From Caballeronia sp. TF1N1 (GTDB lineage Bacteria; Pseudomonadota; Gammaproteobacteria; Burkholderiales; Burkholderiaceae), in NCBI RefSeq assembly GCF_022878925.1, contig NZ_CP084626.1, positions 1,798,001 through 1,862,000 on the forward strand: 64,000 nt of DNA. Reading direction: 5' to 3'. This document shows, piece by piece, positions 21,489 through 30,324 of the stretch. Numbering within the stretch: the first letter of the stretch is position 1; each line of letters starts with the position of its first letter. The position numbers and the translations under genes were made by a program. The notes under the pieces were generated by a model. That model worked only from the letters and a program-made list of their open reading frames with translations. It had not been told where the DNA came from and searched no databases.

Positions 21489-22163
21489 TTAGTAACCGCT
21501 GATACTCGCGCTCACGCGCTGACGCAGTTCGCTACCGTCGGTGAACTGCACGTTGTCGATGCGGCGCGCGCCCTGGAAGCGCTGCTCCCAGTAACCGCTT
21601 TCCATGTCGTCAACGCGGATCGTGCTGCCGGTGGACGGCGAATGCACGAACTTGTTGTCGCCAATATAGATGCCGACATGCGAAAACGAACGGCGCATGG
21701 TGTTGAAGAACACGAGATCGCCTGGCTTGAGATCCGACACGCGGACCTTCTCGCCGACACGGCTCATTTCCTCGGCGCGGCGCGGCAAGGTCATGCCGAG
21801 CGTGTCCTGGAAGACGTATCGCACGAAGCCGCTGCAATCGAGGCCGGAATCCGGTGTATTGCCACCCCAGCGATAACGCACGCCAATCATATTGAGTGCG
21901 CCGACGACCACATCGCCCGCCTTGCTGGCAACGCCAGAAAGAAACGAGCGTGCGCCGCCAGGAGCGCTGGCGGTGTCCGCCGTGGCGGCCACTGAGGTGA
22001 TCTGGGAGGAATTTGAAGCGTTGCCGTTGTTGGCAACTTGGCTACTTTGGCTATTACTGCTGACTTCGTCGGCGAACGCGCCGGAAGTTGTTGTCATCAG
22101 AAGGCCGATCAACATGCCTGCGGCTGCCCGCGCGCATGTCTGAGTCAATGTCAATGGCTGCAT
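21489..22163 (-). CDS. exported NlpC/P60 (C40) peptidoglycan endopeptidase
   Basis: 224 residues from ATG 22163. The N-terminus is a signal peptide (CARAAAGMLIGLLMTTTSGAFA, cut before DEVSS), followed by a Ser/Asn/Thr-rich linker (33-70) and the NlpC/P60 catalytic domain. The catalytic triad residues are Cys110 in GLDCSGFVRYVFQ, His162 in FSHVGIYIGD and His174 in KFVHSPSTG. It is predicted to cut peptide stems in the periplasm, like E. coli MepS/Spr, but no lipobox is obvious, so it is probably soluble. Monocistronic with its own terminator. Confidence 0.9.
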   Translation of the reverse strand: MQPLTLTQTCARAAAGMLIGLLMTTTSGAFADEVSSNSQSSQVANNGNASNSSQITSVAATADTASAPGGARSFLSGVASKAGDVVVGALNMIGVRYRWGGNTPDSGLDCSGFVRYVFQDTLGMTLPRRAEEMSRVGEKVRVSDLKPGDLVFFNTMRRSFSHVGIYIGDNKFVHSPSTGSTIRVDDMESGYWEQRFQGARRIDNVQFTDGSELRQRVSASISGY

Positions 22164-22310
22164 CGGTCGGTAGGTTTTACAATTAAAGACTGAAAAATCA
22201 GGGAGATACGAGAAAGTTTGGAAGGATACTAGCCACAAATTATTTAACTGTCAAAAGAAATAGGAAAATACAATTGAGACGAGCACCCAATTGATGAAAA
22301 AGAAAGATTT

Positions 22311-23909
22311 TTAGGATTCGAGCGCTGCCCTCAGTAGCTTTCGTGTGTATTCCTCTGAAGGGTTCGAAAAAATCTTCTCTACTTCTCCCGCTTCCACGAC
22401 AATTCCGTTTCTCATCACGGCCACGCGATGCGCCATTGCGCCGATCACTTCGAGGTCGTGGCTAATGAAAACATAACCGAGATTGTGCTTCTTCTGAATC
22501 TCGGCGAGCAGCGTCAGAACTTGCTGCTGAATCGAAACGTCTAGTGCACTCGTCGGTTCGTCGAGAATCAGAATGCTGGGTTCAAGCACCAATGCTCGCG
22601 CAATTGCGATGCGTTGCCGTTGTCCGCCGGAAAACTCGTGCGGATAACGCCTGAGCGCCGTCCGATCCATCCCCACCTCACGCAGCACGGCAATGACCTT
22701 GTCGCGCCGCGCCGGCGCCTTCAGTTCCGGCCGATGCAACGCAAGCCCCTCCCCGACGATTCGTTCCACCGTCTGACGAGGCGAAAGCGAGCTGAACGGG
22801 TCCTGAAACACCACTTGCAGATTCGACCGCAGCACGGTTTTTTCGCGTCCGCGAAAATCGCCGAGCGCGCGCCCCTGGAACTGCACAGCGCCGTTCGATA
22901 CGCGCTGCAAGCCGAGCAACGCCATGGCCAGCGTGGATTTGCCCGATCCCGATTCCCCGACGATGCCAAGCGTCTCGCCTTGCCGCACGGAAACGCTCAC
23001 GTCGTCGACGGCTTTGAAGCGGCCGCGCCTGAACCAGCCGTTGATGCCTGGCAGTTTCGTCGCATAGTCGACCGAGAGGTTTTTGGCGTCGAGCAAGACC
23101 GGCGCGATGGGCAGCACGGGCAGGACGTGGCGCTTCGGTTTGCTTTCGAGCAATCGCTGCGTGTACGGGTGCTGCGGCGAGGTGAAAATCTGCTCCACCG
23201 GCCCGCTTTCCACCAGAAGACCCTTCTCCATCACCGCGACGCGCTCCGCGAAGCGCCGCACGAGATTCAGATCGTGGGTGATCAGCAGCACGGCCATGCC
23301 GCGCTTCTCGGCTTCGTCACGCTGCAGTTCCAGCAGGAGATCGACGATCTGCGCGCGGATGGTCACGTCGAGCGCGGTGGTCGGCTCATCCGCGAGCAGA
23401 AGGCGCGGCCGGCACGCGAGCGCCATCGCGATCATCACGCGCTGACGCTGCCCGCCCGACAACTGATGCGGATAGCTGTCCACACGCCGCTCGGGCTCGG
23501 TGATGCCGGTACGCGCCAGCAACACGATGGCACGCTGACGCGCCTCGCGCGGCGTCGCGCCGTCGTGCAACTGAATGGTCTCGCCGATCTGGTCGCCGAC
23601 CGTGTAGAGCGGATTGAGCGCGGTCATCGGCTCCTGGAAGATCATCGCGATGTCGGAGCCGCGCAGGCCGCGCATCGCGTGCTCGCTCTTCGACAGCAAC
23701 TCCTCGCCATTGAAGCGAATGGAGCCGCTGAGTTCGGCATCGCGCACGAGGCGCAGGATTGCCAGCGCCGTCACGCTCTTGCCCGATCCCGATTCGCCGA
23801 CGAGCGCCACGCGTTCGCCCGCGCGAATGTCGAGACTCACGCCGTCGACCGCGACGGTATCGCCGAAACGCACGCGCAGGTCGTCGATCGCCAATAACGG
23901 TTCGCTCAT
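22311..23909 (-). CDS. yejF: ABC transporter dual ATPase, peptide/microcin C type (YejF-like)
   Basis: 532 residues with two complete ABC ATPase domains in one chain, as in YejF. The first half has Walker A GESGSGKS (38-45) and signature [15 protein letters not shown]; the second has [15 protein letters not shown] and [15 protein letters not shown], each followed by a Walker B LLADEP/LILDEP. It powers oligopeptide (microcin C-like) import with YejA, YejB and YejE. ATG 23909 is chosen, 8 bases after the yejE stop; a GTG at 23921 would overlap it. Confidence 0.93.
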   Translation of the reverse strand: MSEPLLAIDDLRVRFGDTVAVDGVSLDIRAGERVALVGESGSGKSVTALAILRLVRDAELSGSIRFNGEELLSKSEHAMRGLRGSDIAMIFQEPMTALNPLYTVGDQIGETIQLHDGATPREARQRAIVLLARTGITEPERRVDSYPHQLSGGQRQRVMIAMALACRPRLLLADEPTTALDVTIRAQIVDLLLELQRDEAEKRGMAVLLITHDLNLVRRFAERVAVMEKGLLVESGPVEQIFTSPQHPYTQRLLESKPKRHVLPVLPIAPVLLDAKNLSVDYATKLPGINGWFRRGRFKAVDDVSVSVRQGETLGIVGESGSGKSTLAMALLGLQRVSNGAVQFQGRALGDFRGREKTVLRSNLQVVFQDPFSSLSPRQTVERIVGEGLALHRPELKAPARRDKVIAVLREVGMDRTALRRYPHEFSGGQRQRIAIARALVLEPSILILDEPTSALDVSIQQQVLTLLAEIQKKHNLGYVFISHDLEVIGAMAHRVAVMRNGIVVEAGEVEKIFSNPSEEYTRKLLRAALES

Positions 23910-23917
23910 GCTCGCGC

Positions 23918-25030
23918 TCACTTCGCGCCTCCGGCCTTCACCGCATCCGCAATCCGCGTGTCGAGCGCGTTGCGCAAGGCGTCGCCCATGAAAGTCAGAA
24001 GCAACAGGGTCGCCACCAGCACGCCGAAGGTGGACAGCGAAATCCACCACGCGTCGAGATTGGCCTTGCCTTGCGCGAGCAATTCACCAAGCGACGGCGT
24101 CGGCGACGGCACGCCCAAGCCGAGAAAATCGAGACTCGTGAGCGCGAGAATCGCTCCGCTCATGCGAAATGGCAGAAATGTGATGACGGGCGTCAGGCCA
24201 TTGGGCAGCACGTGCCGCCAGATGATCTGCCAGTTGGACAAACCCATCGCGCGCGCGGCGCGTACGTAGTCTTGCGTGCGGTTGCGCAGAAACTCCGCGC
24301 GCACGTAGTCCGACAGCCCGATCCAGCCGAACAGCGACAGCAGGATGACCAGCAAAACGAGGCTCGGCTCGAAGATCGACGCGAAGATGATCAGCAGATA
24401 AAGCTCCGGCAACGCGCTCCAGATTTCGATCAGCCGCTGCCCGGCGATGTCGGTCCGGCCGCCGAAGTAGCCCTGCACCGCGCCCGCCACCACGCCGAGC
24501 ACCGTGCCGATGGCCGTCAGCACGAGCGCGAACAGCACCGATACGCGAAAGCCGTAGACGAGCCGTGCGAACACATCGCGCCCGCGGTCGTCGGTGCCGA
24601 GCCAGTTCTCGCGCGACGGCGGCGCGGGATTCGAGCCCTTCGAGAAGTAATTGAGCGTGTCGTAGTAATAGTGATTCGGCGGATAAACCGCGAAATTGCC
24701 CGGCGCGCTGAAGCGGTCGCGCACGAACGGGTCGAGATAATCGGCGGGCGTCGGATAGTCGCCGCCGAACGTCGTTTCCGCGTAGGTCTGCACGATCGGA
24801 AAATACAAGTGTCCCTGGTAGCGCACGACGAGCGGCTTGTCGTTCGACCAAAGCGGGCCGGCCAGGCTGATCGCGAACGCCACGACGAACACGATCAGAC
24901 TCCAGTAGCCGAGCTTGTGCTGCCTGAAACGCATCCACACCCGCCGCGAAGGCGATGGCGAAACCGGCTCGCGCAAGGGCTGCGCATCGGCGGCGCCGCG
25001 TGAGGATCGTGAAGAAGCGGCTCGGTTCAT
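23918..25030 (-). CDS. yejE: ABC transporter permease, peptide/microcin C type (YejE-like)
   Basis: 370-residue inner-membrane permease. After a cytoplasmic Arg/Ser-rich N-terminus (residues 1-35) and the helix YWSLIVFVVAFAISLAGPLW comes a periplasmic segment (LVVRYQGHLYFPIVQTYAETTFGGDYPTPADYLDPF) characteristic of YejE. The BPD_transp_1 domain includes the EAA-like loop (YVRAARAMGLSNWQIIWRHVLPNGL). ATG 25030 shares its A with the last base of the yejB stop (TGATG), so translation is coupled. Confidence 0.93.
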   Translation of the reverse strand: MNRAASSRSSRGAADAQPLREPVSPSPSRRVWMRFRQHKLGYWSLIVFVVAFAISLAGPLWSNDKPLVVRYQGHLYFPIVQTYAETTFGGDYPTPADYLDPFVRDRFSAPGNFAVYPPNHYYYDTLNYFSKGSNPAPPSRENWLGTDDRGRDVFARLVYGFRVSVLFALVLTAIGTVLGVVAGAVQGYFGGRTDIAGQRLIEIWSALPELYLLIIFASIFEPSLVLLVILLSLFGWIGLSDYVRAEFLRNRTQDYVRAARAMGLSNWQIIWRHVLPNGLTPVITFLPFRMSGAILALTSLDFLGLGVPSPTPSLGELLAQGKANLDAWWISLSTFGVLVATLLLLTFMGDALRNALDTRIADAVKAGGAK

Positions 25031-26067
25031 CAGCGCTCCAGTTGCTCGAATTGAATGCGCGGATCGACCCAGACGTAGCAGAGGTCGGAAATGAGCTTGG
25101 TCGCAAGCCCGATCAGCGTGAAGAGATAGAGCGTGCCTAGCACGACGGGATAGTCGCGCCGCACCACGGATTCGTACGAGAGCAGTCCGAGTCCGTCGAG
25201 CGAGAACAGCGTTTCGATCAGCAGACTGCCCGTGAAGAATGCGCCGATAAACGCTGCGGGAAAGCCGACGATCAGCGGCAAGAGCGCATTGCGGAACACG
25301 TGCTTCCAGAGCACGCGTCTTTCGGAAAGGCCCTTCGCGCGCGCGGTCAGCACGTATTGCTTGCGGATTTCGTCGAGAAACGCGTTCTTGGTCAGCATGG
25401 TGACGATGGCGAAGCTGCCGACCACCGACGCCACCACCGGCAAGGTGATGTGCCACAGATAATCGACGATCTTGCCGCCGAGCGAGAGCGTGGCCCAGTT
25501 ATCCGAAGTGAGATTGCGCAACGGGAAAAGCTGCCAGAACGAGCCGCCGCCGAACAGCACGAGCAGCAGCACGCCGAGCACGAAGCCGGGAATCGCGAAA
25601 CCGATCAGCACGATGAGACTCGTCGCCACGTCGAAGCGCGAGCCGTTTCTCACCGCCTTCGCTATCCCGAGCGGCACCGATATCAGATAAGTGATGAAAA
25701 ACGTCCATACGCCGATGCTGATCGACACCGGCAGTTTCGACACGATCAGCGACCAGACGCTCTGATGCCGGAAGTAACTGTCGCCGAGATCGAAGCGCGC
25801 GAACTTGCCGAGCATCAGCCAGTAACGCTGCAAAGGCGGCTTGTCGAAGCCGTAGAGCGCCTTGAGTTGCGCGACCTGCTGGGCATCCACGCCAGTATGC
25901 GTGCGCAGCCCGAAGCCGCCGCCTTCCGCGTTGCCGCGCCGCAGATCGTGCACCGCCTGCTCGACAGGCCCGCCCGGCACGAACTGAATCACGACGAAGG
26001 TCAGCGTGAGCACGCCGATGAGCGTCGGGATCATCAACAGAATGCGTTTGAGTATGTAGCTCCACAT
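25030..26067 (-). CDS. yejB: ABC transporter permease, peptide/microcin C type (YejB-like)
   Basis: 345 residues from ATG 26067 (MWSYILKRILLMIPTLIGVLTLTFVVIQFVPGGP), the standard DppB/OppB-type N-terminus, with six transmembrane helices and the loop YVLTARAKGLSERRVLWKHVFRNALLPL. The longer than usual insert after the first helix (EQAVHDLRRGNAEGGGFGLRTHTGVDAQQVAQLKALYG) is typical of YejB. It lies 14 bases downstream of yejA and overlaps yejE. Confidence 0.93.
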   Translation of the reverse strand: MWSYILKRILLMIPTLIGVLTLTFVVIQFVPGGPVEQAVHDLRRGNAEGGGFGLRTHTGVDAQQVAQLKALYGFDKPPLQRYWLMLGKFARFDLGDSYFRHQSVWSLIVSKLPVSISIGVWTFFITYLISVPLGIAKAVRNGSRFDVATSLIVLIGFAIPGFVLGVLLLVLFGGGSFWQLFPLRNLTSDNWATLSLGGKIVDYLWHITLPVVASVVGSFAIVTMLTKNAFLDEIRKQYVLTARAKGLSERRVLWKHVFRNALLPLIVGFPAAFIGAFFTGSLLIETLFSLDGLGLLSYESVVRRDYPVVLGTLYLFTLIGLATKLISDLCYVWVDPRIQFEQLER

Positions 26068-26081
26068 GGCGCGCGGTCCTG

Positions 26082-27947
26082 TTATTTCGACGCGGCGGCT
26101 TTCGCCCACCACGCCGACACTACCCACTCTTCCGCCGTGTAGTAGAGCGGCAAGGTCGCGGGGTACTGAAGCGTATTGCGATACGCCACCCGATGCGTCG
26201 CCGAATACCAATGCGGCACCACGTAATAGCCATTCATCAGCACGCGATCGAGCGCGTGAGTGGCATCGACGAGTTGTTCGCGCGTCTGTGCGCCCACCAC
26301 TTTTTGCAGAATCGCGTCGACCGCCTTCGACTTGACGCCGGCGAGATTGTCGGAGCCTTGCTCGTCTGCGGACTTGCTGCCGAAGCGCGAGACTTGCTCC
26401 GTGCCGGGAATCTGCACGTCGGGCATGCGCACGCTCGTGACGTCGAAATCGAACGCGTCGAGCCGTTTTTGGATCAGCGCGTAGTCGACGGTGCGAAAGT
26501 TCATCGTGATGCCGAGCTTTTGCAGATTGCGCCCGAACGCGGCGGCGACCGGTTCCATGGAGGCGCCGCCGCCCGTATCGTCGAGAATCTCGAACACGAA
26601 GGGCTCGCCCTTCGCATTGCGCAGCGCGCCATCGCGATACGTCCAGCCCGCCTCGGCGAGCAATCCGCGCGCCTTGATGAGGTTGGCGCGCAGCGATCCG
26701 GGCGGATCGGTGTCGGGCTGACGCGGCATCTCGCCGAACACGGACGCATCGAGGTCCTTTTTGAGCGGATCGAGAATGGCGAGTTCGCCGTCGCTCGGCT
26801 TGCCCTTCGCCTGCAAGTCCGTATTGACGAAGAAGCTGTCGATGCGCCTGTACTGATTGAAGAACAGTTGCCGGTTGAGCCACTCGAAGTCGAGCGCGAG
26901 ATCGAGCGCCTGACGCACGCGCACGTCCTTGAAGAGCGGCCGGCGCGTGTTCATGAAAAAGCCCTGCATGCCGGTGCCGTTATGCTGCGGGAATTCGCGC
27001 TTGATGAGTTCGCCGCTGTCGAAGCGCTTGCCGATATCGCGCCGCACCCAGCTTCGCGCAACGTATTCGACGAGCACGTCGTACTCGCCCGCCTTGAAGG
27101 CTTCGAGCCGCGCGACCGGGTCCGAATACAGCTTGTAGTGAATCTGCGCGAAATTGAACAAGCCCACGCGCACCGGCAACGCCGCGCCCCAGTAGTTCGG
27201 GTTGCGCTTGTACGAGATGGTGCGGCCGTTGTCGTATTGGTCGATCAGATATGCCCCGCTGCCGATCGGCTTCTGAAACGCGAGTTGATCGAACGGAATA
27301 CGCGTGCCGTCGGGCTTCACTCCCCATTTGCGCGAAAACACGGGGATGCCGCCCGCGAGCAACGGCATCTCGCGCGTCGCGGTCTTGAATTCGAAGCGAA
27401 TGGTCGATGCATCCACCACGACCGCGCGCGCGATCTGCCCGAAGTACACGGAGAACTGCGGCGCGGCGAGCGGGCTTTTCAGCGTCTCGAACGAGAACTT
27501 GACGTCCTCCGCGGTAACGGGATCGCCATTCGAGAAATACGCTTTCGGGTTGATGTGGAACGTGGTGGACAGGCCATCGGGCGCGACGGCGATGTCGTCG
27601 GCAAGCAAGCCATAACCGGTCGATACTTCATCGAGACTGCCGGTGGTCAGGCTTTCGAACATCAGCGAGAGCCCCGGCGCGGGATTACCGCGCAAGGTGA
27701 ACGGATTGAACTTGTCGAAGCTCGTCAGGCGGTTCGGATTGGCGAGTACGAGCGTGCCGTCGCGCGGCGCGTCGGGATTGACGTAATCGAAGTGACTGAA
27801 GCCGGCCGGATATTTCGGCTCGCCGTACTGTGCGTAGGCGTGCGCCGCCTCGGCCTGGTTCGCGCCCGAGACGATCGATCCGGCCAGCGCGAGCGCAATG
27901 GCCATGCGCCATGCGCGGGTTAGGCGGATCGTCGTGCGAGTCGTCAT
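26082..27947 (-). CDS. yejA: extracellular solute-binding protein family 5 (YejA-like)
   Basis: 621-residue periplasmic peptide-binding protein. AAGGAG lies five bases before ATG 27947, which fixes the start. A Sec signal peptide is visible (RMAIALALAGSIVSGANQAEA, cut before AHAYAQYG). The SBP_bac_5 core includes GTLVLANPNRLTSFDKFNPF and YWGAALPVRVGLFNF. It is first in yejABEF, which in E. coli imports microcin C and in other bacteria antimicrobial peptides; the native substrate here is unknown. Divergent from fabI. Confidence 0.93.
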   Translation of the reverse strand: MTTRTTIRLTRAWRMAIALALAGSIVSGANQAEAAHAYAQYGEPKYPAGFSHFDYVNPDAPRDGTLVLANPNRLTSFDKFNPFTLRGNPAPGLSLMFESLTTGSLDEVSTGYGLLADDIAVAPDGLSTTFHINPKAYFSNGDPVTAEDVKFSFETLKSPLAAPQFSVYFGQIARAVVVDASTIRFEFKTATREMPLLAGGIPVFSRKWGVKPDGTRIPFDQLAFQKPIGSGAYLIDQYDNGRTISYKRNPNYWGAALPVRVGLFNFAQIHYKLYSDPVARLEAFKAGEYDVLVEYVARSWVRRDIGKRFDSGELIKREFPQHNGTGMQGFFMNTRRPLFKDVRVRQALDLALDFEWLNRQLFFNQYRRIDSFFVNTDLQAKGKPSDGELAILDPLKKDLDASVFGEMPRQPDTDPPGSLRANLIKARGLLAEAGWTYRDGALRNAKGEPFVFEILDDTGGGASMEPVAAAFGRNLQKLGITMNFRTVDYALIQKRLDAFDFDVTSVRMPDVQIPGTEQVSRFGSKSADEQGSDNLAGVKSKAVDAILQKVVGAQTREQLVDATHALDRVLMNGYYVVPHWYSATHRVAYRNTLQYPATLPLYYTAEEWVVSAWWAKAAASK

Positions 27948-28141
27948 AAGCTCCTTGGGCGCCGGGTATCGCGCAATCGACGTTCGGGTCGGGCAGGCCA
28001 TTGCGATGTGAGAGAATTCTACCCAAATCAAAAGCCGTGCGACCGTGGGTCAATTGCGCCGCACGCGCTTGAGGCTCACGCGGCGCGGGCAGATGCGGCT
28101 CGTTCGCCACCGTGCGCGACATTGACTTCAAAGGAGCATTC

Positions 28142-28933
28142 ATGGGCTTTCTCGCTGGAAAACGAATTCTGCTGACGGGCTTGCTGTCGAACCGTTCGAT
28201 TGCCTACGGCATCGCACAGGCCTGCAAGCGCGAAGGCGCGGAGCTGGCGTTCACCTATGTCGGCGAGCGTTTCAAGGATCGCATCACCGAATTCGCAACC
28301 GAATTCGAAAGCGATCTGATCTTTCCGTGCGATGTCGCGAACGACGCCGACATCGACGCACTCTTCGCGTCGCTCAAGGAACGCTGGGATTCGCTCGACG
28401 GTCTCGTGCATTCCATCGGCTTCGCGCCGCGTGAAGCGATCGCGGGCGACTTCCTCGACGGCATGACGCGCGAAAACTTCCGTATCGCGCACGACATTTC
28501 GGCGTACAGCTTTCCGGCGCTCGCCAAGGCCGCCAAGTCGATGCTGTCGGACAGTTCGTCGCTGCTCACATTGAGCTACCTCGGCGCCGAGCGCGCGATT
28601 CCCAACTACAACACGATGGGTCTTGCCAAGGCATCGCTCGAAGCAAGCGTGCGCTATCTCGCGGCTTCGATGGGCAACAACGGCGTGCGCGTGAACGGCA
28701 TCTCGGCCGGCCCCATCAAGACGCTCGCGGCAAGCGGCATCAAGGGCTTCGGCAAGATTCTCGATTTCGTCGAAAACAACGCGCCGCTCAAGCGCAACGT
28801 GACGATCGAACAAGTGGGTAACGTGGCGGCGTTCCTGCTGTCGGATCTCGCGGCCGGCGTGAGCGCGGAAATCGTGCACGTCGATGCGGGATTCAATGCG
28901 GTGGTCGGCGGCATGGCGGGCGTGACGGAATAA
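28142..28933 (+). CDS. fabI: enoyl-[acyl-carrier-protein] reductase (NADH)
   Basis: Last step of each fatty-acid elongation cycle, a target of triclosan. 263 residues; ATG 28142 follows AAAGGAG. The short-chain dehydrogenase-like fold has [13 protein letters not shown] for NADH binding, and the catalytic Tyr146, Tyr156 and Lys163 fall at the same numbers as in E. coli FabI ([19 protein letters not shown]). It ends with [10 protein letters not shown]. Followed by a strong terminator. Confidence 0.97.
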   Translation: MGFLAGKRILLTGLLSNRSIAYGIAQACKREGAELAFTYVGERFKDRITEFATEFESDLIFPCDVANDADIDALFASLKERWDSLDGLVHSIGFAPREAIAGDFLDGMTRENFRIAHDISAYSFPALAKAAKSMLSDSSSLLTLSYLGAERAIPNYNTMGLAKASLEASVRYLAASMGNNGVRVNGISAGPIKTLAASGIKGFGKILDFVENNAPLKRNVTIEQVGNVAAFLLSDLAAGVSAEIVHVDAGFNAVVGGMAGVTE

Positions 28934-28959
28934 CGCCTGCGGCGCTCGATCATGTGCAA

Positions 28960-28994
28960 AGGGCTGCTCTCTTGCGAGAGCGGCTCTTTTGTTT
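28960..28994 (+). terminator. intrinsic terminator of fabI
   Basis: AGGGCTGCTCTC-TTGC-GAGAGCGGCTCT forms a 12-pair stem (two G-U) with a four-base loop, followed by TTTGTTTT. It lies 26 bases beyond the fabI stop. Confidence 0.9.
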
Positions 28995-29177
28995 TGTGCG
29001 TCTGGGTTTTTGCGAATGGCGGCGTCGTGACAGCCGCTTACACAGCGCCATGCATGCGGGCGTGATCTTCGTGAACCTCGCCTTCGGGAACGTTGGCTTT
29101 GTGAAGAACGCCTTTGACAGCGTCGTCTAAAGGCCCGCTATGTCTGCCGACTCGGCAGCCAGACTGGACCAGCGCGT

Positions 29178-29573
29178 TCAATGCCTGCCATGCGGACCAC
29201 CATGCCCGTTGCCATGACCATTGCCGTGTCCGTACCCGTTACCGTGTCCGTGTTGCGGCCCGCGATTGTAGCCATGCCCGTAACCGTGGCCGTGATAACG
29301 GTTCCAGTCGTTCCGGTTCCAGTAACGGCGCCCATCCCAATACCGGTTTCCATACCAGCCGATGACCACGGGCGGACGCGCATAAACCGGAGCCGGCTGG
29401 TAAATCACAGGCGGCGGAGGCGGCGCGTACACAGGCGCGGGTGCAACGTACACCGGCGCGGGGATGCCGACGTTCACGCCTACGTGTACATCGGCGTGCG
29501 CGGTGCCACTTATCGCTGACGCGGTCACGATCAACATGCCGCCCAGCACTCGCCCCATGACATTCACTTTCAT
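29178..29573 (-). CDS. small exported Pro/Val/Tyr- and His/Gly-rich protein (paralogue of the next gene)
   Basis: 131 residues. GAGGA lies seven bases before ATG 29573. A signal peptide (MGRVLGGMLIVTASAISGTAHA, cut before DVHVGVN) is followed by a repeated PAPVY/APPPPPVIY segment, a WYGNRYWDGRRYWNRNDW aromatic block, and a His/Gly tail built from HGHGNG-type repeats. Proteins of this YWDG/His-Gly layout are common as unknown exported proteins in Burkholderiaceae. The His-rich tail could bind metal ions; that is only a guess. The downstream neighbour (29774-30124) is a shorter copy of the same design. Confidence 0.75.
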   Translation of the reverse strand: MKVNVMGRVLGGMLIVTASAISGTAHADVHVGVNVGIPAPVYVAPAPVYAPPPPPVIYQPAPVYARPPVVIGWYGNRYWDGRRYWNRNDWNRYHGHGYGHGYNRGPQHGHGNGYGHGNGHGNGHGGPHGRH

Positions 29574-29721
29574 CGCGTGGTCCTCGTTTTGTTTTGATTG
29601 GCTTGCGACAAAATATAACGGACGCCTTTCAGCGCAATATTTCAGCTTTGTAAGTTCTTCCCATGACGTGACTCTCGTCAGGAGAAACCTTACCTTTTGT
29701 TACACGCTGCCGCGCGGCGAC

Positions 29722-29754
29722 AAATAAAAAGCCACCCTTCGACCGGGTGGCTTT
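29722..29754 (-). terminator. intrinsic terminator of the 29774-30124 gene
   Basis: On the minus strand AAAGCCACCC and GGGTGGCTTT (29728-29737 with 29745-29754) form a ten-pair stem with a seven-base loop, followed by TTTTTATTT. Confidence 0.9.
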
Positions 29755-29773
29755 CTCTTAGCGCGACGTTCGC

Positions 29774-30124
29774 TCAATGGTCGTGATGACCGTGATCGTG
29801 ATGATCGTAGTCGCGGCCGCCGTATCCGTGACCGCCGTGACCGTGATTCCACTCGTCGCGGTTCCAGTAGCGATGGCCATCCCAGTACTGGTCGCCATGC
29901 CATCCGATCACGATAGCCGGTTGCGCATAAACCGGCGGAGGCGGCGGCGCATAGACCACGGGCGGAGGCGGAGGCGCATAGACCGGCGCCGGCGCAACGT
30001 ACACGGGCGCGGGCACGCCGAGATTGATGCCGACGGAAACGCCCGCCATGGCCGCGCCGGACAGCGTCATACCACCGATGACGAACGCTCCTGCGAGCGC
30101 GGATGTCCTCAATACCTTGTTCAT
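29774..30124 (-). CDS. small exported Pro/Val/Tyr- and His/Gly-rich protein
   Basis: 116 residues from ATG 30124 (GAGGTGGG upstream). Signal peptide (SALAGAFVIGGMTLSGAAMA, cut before GVSVGIN), then GVPAPVYVAPAPVYAPPPPPVVY, then WHGDQYWDGHRYWNRDEW, then a His/Asp/Gly tail ending HHDHGHHDH. It matches the upstream 29178-29573 protein block by block, so the two arose by duplication. The acidic-His tail differs from the Asn-His tail of its partner. The function is unknown; secretion to the envelope is likely. Confidence 0.75.
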   Translation of the reverse strand: MNKVLRTSALAGAFVIGGMTLSGAAMAGVSVGINLGVPAPVYVAPAPVYAPPPPPVVYAPPPPPVYAQPAIVIGWHGDQYWDGHRYWNRDEWNHGHGGHGYGGRDYDHHDHGHHDH

Positions 30125-30324
30125 GTGAAGCCCACCTCGATGGGATGTTTGTTGTGTTGAGTGGACTATATCGAACGAACGCCTTTGCTTGTGTGCCACT
30201 TGGTAACGTCCCATTACCAATGCCTACCAGACAAATGATTACGGAGAGTAAGGATCATGCACGCCGAGCGCCAATGAGAAACGGCGGCTCGTGAAAGCCG
30301 CCGTCAGGGACCGTGCAACGGGCA

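Noticed and set aside
26193..27923. 576-codon open frame opposite yejA
   Set aside because: Antisense shadow without a ribosome-binding site or recognisable motifs.
29040..29140. Minus-strand reading that ends with a codon-like KGVLHKANVPEGEVHEDHARMHGAV stretch
   Set aside because: It has good-looking codons but no start codon with a Shine-Dalgarno and overlaps intergenic DNA; could be a degenerate gene end, not enough to call.
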